This document shows, in pieces, positions 30,501-42,500 of a stretch of DNA of 64,000 bases. Both the position numbers and the translations under genes were made by a program. The notes under the pieces were generated by a model. That model searched no databases. It saw nothing but the letters and a program-made list of their open reading frames with translations, and was not told the origin of the DNA. Source of the DNA: Haemonchus contortus (Eukaryota; Nematoda; Chromadorea; Rhabditida; Trichostrongylidae); NCBI GenBank assembly GCA_000469685.2, contig LS997565.1, forward strand, positions 28,566,145-28,630,144. Reading direction: 5' to 3'. Numbering within the stretch: position 1 is the stretch's first letter; every line of letters begins with the position of its first letter.

Positions 30501-33500
30501 AGAATGCTTCTCGGTAGCCCCTTATCGTCCCTGGCGACACCCCCCCTGCCATTGGAAGTATCATGGTAGTTTACGTAGGCGTAATCAGCAACCGGTTCAG
30601 GCGTTGTGTGTCGATTTCTCAGTTGAGCTGTAAAACAGAGGTTCAACTCGTTTCAATTTTTTCCTTGATAGTACTGTGCAGATCTGAGGGAAAAAAAACT
30701 GGAACCTGACCATGACAGAAAAAAATTTTTAGGTTTCAGTATGTTCTGAAGACTTGCAGAAGTGTTTGTTATGGTGCACTCTTCTGAAACCCTTCGGAAT
30801 CACTGCGACTCAAGTAACCTACATTTTCGGGGTAATAGAGACGCTGTTTGCTGGTTGTTCAAGACAAGCGTCCTCTTCTCCTATATACATCCAGCCTAAT
30901 ATGACAGCAAATTTGTGTACTATGAAAGATAACTGCTAAACGTTAGGCCGAGAGTGATTATCAGAGATTGGAGTGACAGTTTTTAACTTTGCAAAAAGCT
31001 AAAGAGCACACCATGTATTGCAAGCAGTGAGCCTATCCCCCTCATCCAACGCCAACGCCTGTTTCCAGTTATTCAGAATGCAAATGGAGTCAGGTCATGC
31101 AGGGGAGCTCGCGGTAAGCCGTGCGAGCCTGTTCTATTAGGTTGTAAGGAAAGTTCTGGCCGTTCCGTCAGCTATTTTTCAAAACGTTATAACTCATCTT
31201 AAAGTCAACATTTTTATTCATAGTAAGCTCCAATCGATTCTACACATGTTTGCCAACGTGAAACGAGTTTGTCTATTCCATCCTTTCAAAAGTCCGGAGA
31301 TCTGGATTCCAAAAACTCGGGAAGGGCAGCTTCCACGTCGCCTTGATTTTTGCATGCTCGTTCCTTTAAGAAGCTGTCCATATGTTTGAATATATGGTAG
31401 TCAGTTGGTGACAGGTTTGGTGAGTAGGGCGGATGAGGGAGAGCTTCGATTCGCAGCTCGTTCAACTTCTGGAAGACGATTCGAGACACATGTGGTTGTG
31501 CATTGTCGTGCAAGGGCAGTAGACCGTGGTGGCTGACTAGTGCTGGCTGCATTTGCCCCAGTTTTGTGTACTTCTTGTGATTTTGATCACAATATGACTG
31601 TGTGGTGATGGTTCGACTTAGAGGAAGAAACGCGGAGTGGATTAATCCATGGTTGTACTACCAAACTGTGATCATTGTCTTCGTGACGAGTAAACGTGGT
31701 TTTGGAAATTTTTTGGAGGCTCATTCACACCCACCCACTGAGCAGAACGCTCCCTGTTATCATACAGGATCCATTTCTCATAACACATTACAATACGATG
31801 GAGAAAAGGCTCAGCATCATTTCTTATCAACAGCGAACTTGAAACCTCGAAGCGCTTCAGTTGTTGCTGCTTCAATCGTGTGGCACCCCTTGTCAAGCTT
31901 CTTCACTATTCCAAGCAGCTCGAGGTGGGCAGCGACGACTGTGTGGGAGACACACATCTTCTTGGCATTCTTTCTCAAAGGTTGACTTCGATCTTCTTCC
32001 ATTGCTCTTAGCAAAACATCGTGATCAACTAAAGATGGTCGACCAATTTGCTCTTCGTCTTCCATTGACCCCTCTCCACTTCTGAACTTCTGAAACCAGC
32101 GACGAACCGTTCGCTCTGATGCAGTGCCTTCTCCCCATACAACGTTAATGTTTGTGGCTGTATCCTTCGTAGTTCGACCAAGTTTGAACTCGTGAAGTAA
32201 AACCATTCAAAAAGCAGTCTTATCCATCCTGCCAAAAAAACCTAAGGATTCCAAAACTTTACAGAATTTGGGGAAAGCGCTATGACAGAAAGAGCAACTC
32301 GTGACTTACCTAAGGAAGACAATATGTCGATTAATCTGAATGGACAGCCGCCGAAATTTGAATTCATATAGCGCTGGCGTGGAAACGGCCAGAACTTTCC
32401 TTACAACCTAATATATAAGTGAGAAATCTAACTTGGTAGAGGTCTATAGATGTGATTCGAAGATATTTGCCATAGATTTGAAAATTCACAGAACAGTCTC
32501 AATCTTAAGTGTTGCGAATGTTATTTAAATTCGAATTAGATATCGTGACAATCAAACAATGGGGGTGTTGCCGCCAAAAGCGAAATTCTCTGTTTTCCGT
32601 AGGGCGAAAGGAATTTGTCTTTATTTGTTAACAGCTGATAGATATTTTTTCAAGTTTGTCTGTTTTTATGTCTGTCTATTCTGCATGTCTACTTTCGCGA
32701 TAATCTATTCCATCCGATTAAGAGTCGGGACCACTGTCAAAGATTATGGACGCTATTCTGAATGATGAGGCTACAATGGTTGAGGCAAACAGAGGCTGTT
32801 TATCGTCTCCAAATCGGACGCCGTGATATAACAAATCACACCCTCCGAAAGCGGGCATGGGATGTGTCCTCGGAGGACACATGGCGACACTGAGAGGTCT
32901 GCTTAGACACAAAAGTGGAGTGCTACAGAGCGGAAGGCATCAAGGAGCGTCTTCCGTTGCCTGCGTACAGCTGCGTGGCGCTTTTAGTTATGTTTTTTAT
33001 TTCTCTAGCATTGTAGTGCAGCATAGTTTACACCATTTTCAAGAATGCATCATAGGACCCCTTGGCTATCCCTTCACCTGCTCCGCGTCCTTGCCTAGAG
33101 CCTCTTTTCCGTGCGTCGTATATGTGGTGGGAGAGAATTTGTGCATTCAGATAAAGTTATGCCTCGAAAGGAAATGCGCGTCCACAGAAATTTTGCAGGA
33201 TTCGGAAGATGCTCTTTGATGCTTTCCGTTCTGTACTGTGACTCGACACAAACTGCTCCTATATTTGACTATCCTCTGACTTTCACAAGTCGGTGCAGGT
33301 CGACAAGTATTTGTATACATGGGCCTAGTTGAGAGGCCCTAGGTTCGCATTGAAATAAAGAGGCACCTATGACGGCCTACTTGGAACGACTGCGGCCGGT
33401 TGAGTTGCCCATGCTGACTTTGCGCACTACTATACTACACACTACAGCGTTTTGTTGAAAGGTAGATGCACGGCACACACCCTATTCAGTCGTTGAATAT

Positions 33501-36500
33501 TCACGGGTGGTTAATGGTTTCGTGCAGGTCGGGCTTTCTATAATAGATTTTGACGACTCGTCATCCTCAGCTTGTTGCCTTCTATTTAGGGAAATGCTGT
33601 CCCCTGATCGCTGGATCTTGACAGTAATGTGTTAAATTTCATTTCGGTTTTTCATTTTGTTCATTTTCGGTATAATTTGACTATTGTTCTACATAGTCGT
33701 TTCTTCCCTCATCTTATGCTGACTAAAACAATTTCTGATTCGGTTTGGCGCAAAAGCAGTGCAGTTTTAATAAACGCAAACAGCACCCAATGCATCAAAC
33801 GCAACTTCTTTCCATCAATCGAATAAATGCTTTCCTTCCGAAAACCCCAGTTTGGGAGTTCTCGTGCTTGTTATTCCAAGACATAGGATTGAAATCTGTG
33901 GACAAAGGATACCTTGGTTGCTGTATTATGGGATAATCCGTTGGTGGAAAACGAAAAGACGAGGTTGCCGCGTTCAGGAGTATACTCTTCAGGCTTTAAA
34001 GGCACACCTCACGATAATCCTCTGTTGCTGGCTCGCGGGGCTTTTCCGCTTCTCGGTCGATGTCACGTCAGACGAGTGTCGAGATGATACAGATTGCAAT
34101 TGTTCGTTCTAGACCCACACACAATCACCTGATCGCCGAGTAATGAGGCAATGTTTTTCTGCTATTCCTTTATTCTCTGTTATTCTTTCTGCTACTGCGT
34201 TTCTTATTCAGTTTTCACCACAAGTTGCTAAAAAAGTGAGCTATTTCTGCTGTTACTAGGGTGTTTTGTTAACTCATGCTTAAGAGTGAATGATATTTTT
34301 CTTACCGTAGTCAGCTATTCGCACCTGTACCCACACTTATGCAATGAGCCACATTGTGCTGATCGTCTGAACGCTCCCCACCCTTTTTCATTTTTCTGGT
34401 CTCGTTCTCGCCCAGCCCCCTTTATCTTCCATTTTTTGTCGTAATCTGCATTACCCAAAATTATCGTGAACTGTGCCTTTAAGGCAAAAGCCAAAAGCAA
34501 GAAGCCATGGACAAGACATAACCACCTAGTACGTTGAGTGGAGTTTTTCTTTTCAGCTTCTCATAGTGACTTCTCTTAAAGGCTCAATGAGTATATCTTA
34601 ATGCTTCATGATTCATAAGGAGACTTTTCCATCGTTACATTCATGGTCTCCCGAGTACCCTGTGGAAATTATCAAAAAAAATCATAGTCCACAATGTGAT
34701 ACACACATACAGTAAGTGATCATATTCCCCTCCCTCAAGAAACCGAGAAACTCAAGAAAGAAAGACTAGGTCTGTGGGTTCCATAATAAATGGGGAAGTC
34801 GAGAGGAATCAGAAAAATAGTGCCTCTGGAAGATGCACGTCTGTCCCCGAGCTTTCTTTACCTGCATAGTCGTAGTCTTCCCCAAATCCTTGCTTGCGGT
34901 CCATCGAGCGAGTGCGAATGTACGCCGGCCTGTCACCATCGTTCTTGAAAATCCGCCGAGCTGTTGGGCGAAATCTTGAGAGAATAACTTTTTGAATGCT
35001 ATAGTTATGTTATGAAGAACTTGAACGTTAATGTACCATCAACGTGGAAGATGTTAAAATGCTCAAGGCCTGTCATCGTCTGTTTCGACGATCCCATATT
35101 ACTATATCGGCGTATCACTGTCTTAGACCACTCCCTGACTCAACCCACGCCCCTAAATGGTGCGGGGTAGGCGGAACCACCAAAATGCGTGCTACGTCAA
35201 GGGCAAGACGTAGGTTTCGTATTGTGGTGAAAACTTATTATTATTATTATACTATTACTTTGTGTTCTCATTGCGGCAACGTCCGCACTAACATTTTGAT
35301 CGCCGAATTTTTGCTTCCTTCCTACGGTAGTCATAAATACCAACTAAACTACCCGCAAATTCTTGTGGATGTTCCACATATATGATGTTGAAGTGATGGG
35401 ATTTTGAGCAGCATAAGAAGCCCCTCCTGTTACATGAGTCGACTTTCAAAAGTGAAGAGCGATTCTCTCTTGTAAAATCACGCTCCGCATCAATTCCATC
35501 GTGAATGCTTACAAACCTATTTGGAATGGGCGCGTTTGCTTCCTGGGCCACCATAGCCGATGACGGGGCATGGTACTCCGTTCCCGAAATTGCTGGAAAG
35601 TATCTAATCTTTTCCAAAGTTAATGACCACGCGGAAATTGCTGGCCTTCAGAATGAATACCTCCTTTCTCGTGCTCATATGGTGTTCTCCTGAAAGGGAA
35701 GTTCTCTTCAAAACGGTTTCTGTACGTTTCACCCGAGCGGTAGGCGTCAGTACTGAACGAGTCTTCCGGCTGAAAATCATCTTCGACTGCCATGATTTTG
35801 CAATTGCCACCACTCAACATCTAGCTTTGTTCCAGTTAAGAAATATCAACGGGCTCTTATTATCCCAAATATACCTTTCTTAATGCGAATGTGGATAGTG
35901 GGCGATCGCTTGCGGTAGAATAGTACGACGCCGGGCGGTAAGAAGGAGCTCCGCTTCTGAACAAAAGTCGTTAACGTCTCTGTTTGAATCTGCCTCAATA
36001 AAAGATAAGGAGGGAATGAAAAGATGTTTACGTACGGTGCGTAGGTATTCCTCTCGGCATCTCGCTCGGCTCTAGTCTTGTACACTTCGAAACGTCGTGG
36101 CTCAGACGCCCACGACTGATTCTGTAAAATGAACTAACTCCCCTAAATTTTCAGAGAAACGATAATCCACCAACTGCACAACCACTTTGTTCACTATATA
36201 GTACCTACCCGCTGCTAGAGCTTGGTCTGACGAAGACCACAAACCTTCTGAACTTTTCAGAATTTGAGTCAAAATGGCTAGTGAAAAAATGCAACGGTAC
36301 CTCGTCGAATTTCTTCGAGTGACTGGAACTGGCGTTAGACGTGTAGTAATTGGTTGCATCACTTGTGCCATACGGTGCAGTTCTGAAGTAATTGAATTAC
36401 TTCACAAACATTTGTGGAGCACTCCGGCCAGCCTCTACTTGTCACCCCACTTCACTACTACGTATAGAATTCGCACAGCGTCTCTGTTGACGTCAATGTG

Positions 36501-39500
36501 ATGGTTTGTTTGTTTGCGTGTGTATGTGTGTCGGTATGTGTTTGACGGTGGATTCTCAATTCTCACTCCTCAAGATATAGAGCATCATATTAGGATTGGA
36601 AGCAGGATAGGAGCACTGTTAGTGGGCGAATGGAAGTGACAATAAACAATAGACCCTGAAAAATAAGAGCCACAAGAGCGGTTGCGCATTTCGCCCTAAC
36701 AATGAAGCCTTGACAGTTTGATATAGGTTCTGGGGATGGTCGACAACGGTTGACAGTACTTGACAATAGCTGATCAAGGGCCCATATCAAAAGTTATGTA
36801 CTCCCGGTCGATTACAGACATCGACACACGCATACACAAAACGAGTGCAACGACACCCCAATACACTAAAGAAAACAGATAAATTAATCCATGTAGCCTT
36901 GTACAATGTACAAAAATGGTAAATAACGTTTTCGGCATCGAAGAACCCCGTCTTAGGATGGGCATGCGCGTTCAATTTCCATTCATATTTGTGGCGTCAT
37001 TTTGAATGCGTATTTAGCCTAAGCTTACTACATACAGTACATATGAAAACATAAATATGAGTTGCGGTGGTCAGCCTATGAGCGAGCAAGAGCTTCCATA
37101 CTCCCAACGAGTGCGACTCCAGTGATCCGACCTTAGAGGGATGCGTGGCTCGGGAGGACTAGGCAAATGTCGGTTCGAGATTCCATCTTCGGGCCATGGG
37201 TGCGTGAGACGAGAGGCGTTGGCACTTAGCCATGAACATCACTTCGTACAAAAGCTTGACAACCTGAACAGCACCTTTGCGATTGAGAAGATGTGGCTCA
37301 AGCTAACGATCTTCGTCGTTCACACACCAACATCGAGCTACGAATAACAAGAGTGGGAAGCGCTTTGTATGGATCTGGAGATGTTTAACCGAGGAGACCA
37401 TACTTTCTTCATGGTCGGTGATTTCAACGCAAGATTGGACCCACAATAATGGCTGAAGAGCTCCACATTGGGATACAGGAACGTAATGGAATAAGCAGGG
37501 TGAAAGGCTGTTCGAGTTTATCATGTTGATCTTCACCATACATGGTAGCTCGCAGTTCCAGAAACCCTCTTATTCACGATGGAGTCACATGGCGCACAGT
37601 TCCATAATGAATTAGATAACACCATCTCACACATAAAGTTTTGCTGAACGGTGTCGCTGTTGTTTCAAAATCGGATCAGACCATCGTCTTCTTCATGCTA
37701 GACTGTGCCTTTCAGTGCGTAGAGAGAAGGCTGCAAAGTTTGAAAAACGAAGCCCCAAGACTGTTTTCGACTGGAACCACTTTCCTTCACTTGCGAGTTT
37801 GTGATAAGATTCCGTTAGCGAAACATTTTCACGATAGTGCCAAAAAACCGATTTTCTCGAAGATGCCAGAAGAAATCTCTTTTCAAAGGATCCATTTCCC
37901 GAGATTCTCTATCGCAATTTCGAACGTTCGCTGATTATTCGAATCAGCGACCATTCAATAACCAGCGAACGTTCAAAATTGCGATAGAGAAGTTCGGGAA
38001 ATGAGAAGAGCAGCAGCTTCGGCCGGATCTGCCGAGGCCATGGACGACATTAGCAGAGCCCGCCAGAGCTTCGGTAATTATAAGACCAAGACGACTTCCT
38101 TTCATCGTCCCTACGAAACAATCACCGAATGCGCGACTTCTTTGTCCCTTCGACAGTCACGTCTAGCTGCCTACCTAACATCTTAGACAGGACGGATATG
38201 CCGTTCCTTCAGTTCTCTATTCCAAAATTCGAAATGCCATCCCGGATGAAAAATTGATAGCGCCCGGTCCCGACAGAATTGAACTAGGACATCTAAAGAG
38301 CTTCCGCCGGCCATTGTCATAACTTTGGCTTAGCTCTTTATGTTAGAATGTAGACTGCTCACTTCAAGAAATACTAACACGGGAGATCCAGACTATATTG
38401 GCAATGATCGCAAAATTTACCTGCTGTCTGTAGTCTACAAACTATTTACACGCCCCATACTCAACAGGATTGGCAAAATATGAATGAAGAACAGCCATGC
38501 GAGCAAGCAAGTTTTCCGAGAGGTTCAGTACAATAGATCACATCTACACGGTTGCAAAACTCATTTAAGTATCGCAAGAATACAAAATGTCGTCATGTCA
38601 TACATACGTTCATCGACTTGAAGAAGGCCCTCGATACCGTAGAGACAGAAGCGGTAATTTAAGCCTCAGGCAGCCAGGGTGATCTTTCGCAATATATAAG
38701 AATGCTTCATGAGCTCTACAACAACTTCACCACCAGGATCTCGCCATTTTATGAAGAATTCATCACCAAAGCAAAGAGACGGATTCGACAGGGCAATACC
38801 ATCTCGCCCAAACCTTTCAGTGCCGCTCTCGAGAACATAATACGTCATATAGAGTGTGAAGGCAAGGACAACTCAGCAGACGCTGAGCGGAAGGAAACTC
38901 GCAGCGTGTGGAGCATTTGAGAACATCGCGGGAACGGTGAAGAAGTCAAAAAACATTCAGCTCAAAACTCCCCTTCGGTCCTTCCTGCTTTAACATACGC
39001 CTCTGCAACTTGGACTCTACGAAAGCAACATGAGCATGTAGTCAGCGTCAAACAATGCGCTGCCGAAAGGGCGATGCTCGGAACTTCTCCAAATGCAGAG
39101 TAAAATCCGGAAAATCGAAAATGGGTGGACCGATAACGTCAAGCGATCGAGTGGTGACCGCTGAACTGGAGAATACTGTCTGGATCCTTTAGGACGTCAA
39201 ACGAACGTTAGGGCTGCTTTCATAGTCCGCCGGCCGGCCGGCCAGCGTGCACGAGGCAGTGCTGGGGGGGGGGGAGGAGGAGGGCGGCAGACGGTCGGTC
39301 GAGAGGTTGAAAAAAAGAAGAACAAGACCAAAAACCAAACAACCAGGGGATCGACCGTCTGCCGCCCTCTTCCCCAATAGCACTGCCTCGTGCACGCCGG
39401 CCGGCCGGCGGACTATGAAAGCAGCCTAGGACAGCAGCCAGCGCGATGGTTAGGTTTCTTCACGAAAGCTCTGAACGAAAGGACCGCGCTGCCTCGTGTC

Positions 39501-42500
39501 CTTCGCGCAAGGACGGGTGGCGGAACTTCCCTCCAACTTCTCACCTTCGCTTTGCTGCAAGCGGTCTACCTTTTTCAGTTGTGTCGCAGCTCCAAACTGC
39601 AATTACCATACTCAGCCAGCTTTCGGCCAATCGATAAGACACCATATTTTTCGTTGACTGCCTTTTTTTTGTTCGCTTTCGATTGCTTCTGTTTTTTTTT
39701 TGTTTTCATGTTTATTAGAATGACTCCTCTATTATCGACGACCGAGACCGCATATTGAAGGAAGTGACCAGCAAATTATAATACTTAAAGGACTCCCTAA
39801 CTCACAGATTGCACGCTCTAATCTTCCATCGCTTTTCTGCGATACGAGGCGGGTGCGGCATGCGCGACCTAGTGTTCGGGGAAAAGATACCAGAGCCACG
39901 AATACGAGCCATAAGACTACTCTGATTCGCGAAAGGAATGAATGGAGACGTTACTGACAACCGCTCGAGGAAATCGATAGTCAACGGGACAACAGGTGAC
40001 ACAGGTGTACATATATGTGTTGCGTATAAGTGTGCACGTGAATGTGTGTAGAAGTGTGTATATGTATATGTGTATGTGTGTGCATGCGGAATTGTGTAGG
40101 AGCCCGCGCTTATATCATACAGATATGCATAGCTCCTATTACATGGACGTAGAAATTCGGAAAGCATACAGACGCCATTAAAACGCTGTCGGTATATGTT
40201 GGGGGAAAAACTTGGGGATGATAAGGAGCTTCGAAGGACATGAGTCTTGGGATCCGCCACGGTGTTCGTATTAACAGTAGGACCCCGGTACTTATTTGGG
40301 TCATGTGGCGTGTAGAGCTAATCGGATATGGTTATTACGAGGTCTGACAGTAAGCGATGAGGGCTGAGAAGAGGCGGTGGATGACGAGAGACTCTTGAAG
40401 GGCCCTCTCTAAACTGTTCTGCACCCAACAACTCATGTATCTTCTTTATTACGGCCATAGTTTCGTTTCAAAGCATACACCTCCAAAATCGTTCTCACTC
40501 CTAATTGTTTTTCCAAACATTTTGAAATGTGCGATCGAGGATTGAGGAAAGGTTTTTTGAGTGATATGCTTCCCGGGGCTCGCAAAACAGAAATCGCTTC
40601 AAGAAAATAGATAGGCTCCTTACCTGAAGTCGTGCTGCTCCGGTAAGTGATCATAAGCACGAAGCTCTTCGCGTGCCGCGGCGACGCTCTGAAAATGTGA
40701 TTCTGATGTTACTGATTAACTGTCACAGGTACTTAATGAGGGGACAATTCGATTCCTCGTTCAACTAAGAGAGGCGCACGCTCAGGCGTGAGTGTGGTTT
40801 TACCCATCCAAAGCCTGTGTTTGAAGTGATTCCTCATTCTTCACTTTACGAGTGCTTCTTAAAGGCACCATTTTCGATAAATTTAGGAAACCCTTTTTTG
40901 ACGGGAATTGATAGAACTACTCTAAAATAAAGCGATGACAACGAAAAAAGCGCAAAAAACGATGAACAAAAAGAAATAGAAAGGGTCAAAAAAGAGCTGG
41001 GAAGGAGGGTTGGACGAGTTTCTCATTGGGAGAGCGGCGGTTAAGGGAGTGTTCGGGCGAGTGCACGATGGCGACGCAATGTCTGCAATAGCAGACAACA
41101 CACCCAAACAGCTGATTTAGACTACAGTCTTGAACCTGGCAATTTGCCAACCAGCTTATCGATTTTTCACCAACTTCGCTCCAATGCAAAAGTGGTGAAC
41201 GGCAATTAGATTTCGTAGTCAGCCTAGCGAGGGGCGACCGTGGCTCACTCTCCGGCCCCTTATTGTGCCCCATCCAGACCATTTCCGACCTCATTCCTGC
41301 ACAAATGGTATCAGAGGGGGTGTCGAATTTATACCATGTGCAAATCTCCGAGACCACTTTTTAGTAAACTGTGCCTTTAAAAAGCTCCTCCTCAGTGAGG
41401 CCAGAAATCTTCTTCTAAAAGTGTCGGTTAATATCACCGAGGTATTTGCAGGAGAGCCGAACATCAGTTTCAAGAAAAAGAAAGGGAAGTTCACTTGAGT
41501 AATTGACGTTGTGCCCTTGCGACATTTTCAAAATCACCATTTGCGCTTCGCCGAGGGTTTTCAAAGTGCAAAAAGTTGGAGGAACATCGCGAATTGTTTC
41601 CTTCTCGAACAACTAATCTGAGACTTTTTAGGGTCGGACGGGGCGGCAACTTACGTAGCGATTGGGAGGAGAGTGCGTCCGTTCATCCCGTCTTCTGTAA
41701 CTGTCGTCGTGATATCTCGGGCGAACATAATTGAAAAGCGAAGAACTTGGCACAGCTGAAAGCTACACATTTGAATTTGGTTCGTTCATACAACTAGTAT
41801 TTAAAAATAATATTTTTCTACAGACTTGGAACGAGGAGAACAGCAATTAAGCTCAGGTTTGAGACATCAAATAAAAGAGAAAAGCTCGAGGCTTGGCTTT
41901 TACCCCGTTGCTTTTATAAAAAAATGGATGGTTCAAATTCGTTTTCAGCTGCTTCAGTGAGGTGGTAAAATTTCCAAAACCTTAATAACAGGGTTTTGTC
42001 TGAACCTATTCTATCCCAGGCGGTAAGTTGAACCTAAAGGTATAGTATCTGTGAATCCTAGTTAATAATAAGTGCACAAGTACGTATACAGTAACTAAAA
42101 TCATGAAATATAATAGTACCAGCATGGTGAGAGTAAAAAGGATCCGGTCCCATGGGGGAGTAACGGCCTTGTGATGTGGGAGAAAGCGGTGGCTCTGAAA
42201 CTGAAGTCAGTTAGCACATAAGCTATAATTAGGAAGGTTTAAGTTTTCGAAAAGTTTTTCAAAGTAGTCGTTAGGTTCACTTCAGTTCAACAGTCAATGA
42301 ATAAGAGGTTCCAAGAAGACAACCGTAGGAACTCGAGGAGGAGCGATTCTTCATGTTTCCTGAGTGTTTTCTTTTGTGATTTACGATTCTAACGAGAAAA
42401 TGAGGGAGTAGGAGGGGGGAGGGGGGAACGGCGCATCGATCCTGTGTAGCAATAGTGTACGGTGGTTTGCTTATGGGCTCATGTAGTGGACCCAAGATAG

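Larger units (their letters stand above)
37060..40000 (+). mobile_element. RTE-type retrotransposon (family 2), degraded, plus strand
   Basis: Plus-strand frames follow the same order as the copy at 19-23 kb. The endonuclease shows VVHTPTSSYE at about 37320 and MVGDFNARL near 37415. The connector SRARQSFGNYKTKTTSF lies near 38070. The reverse transcriptase shows PGPDRIELGHLKS near 38260 and RMLHELYNNFTTRISPFYEE through IRQGNTISPKPFSAALE at 38700-38840. The tail shows GFFTKALNERTALPRVLRAR near 39450-39510 and RNEWRRY near 39925. It is interrupted by a foldback element at 39212 and by an inverted duplication near 37.95 kb. It lies in the intron between gene B exons 18 and 19, opposite to the gene. 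Confidence 0.82.

Noticed and set aside
32862..32882. Palindrome ATGTGTCCTC-G-GAGGACACAT
   Set aside because: A single short palindrome with no repeat partner or element ends. Noted but not treated as a site.
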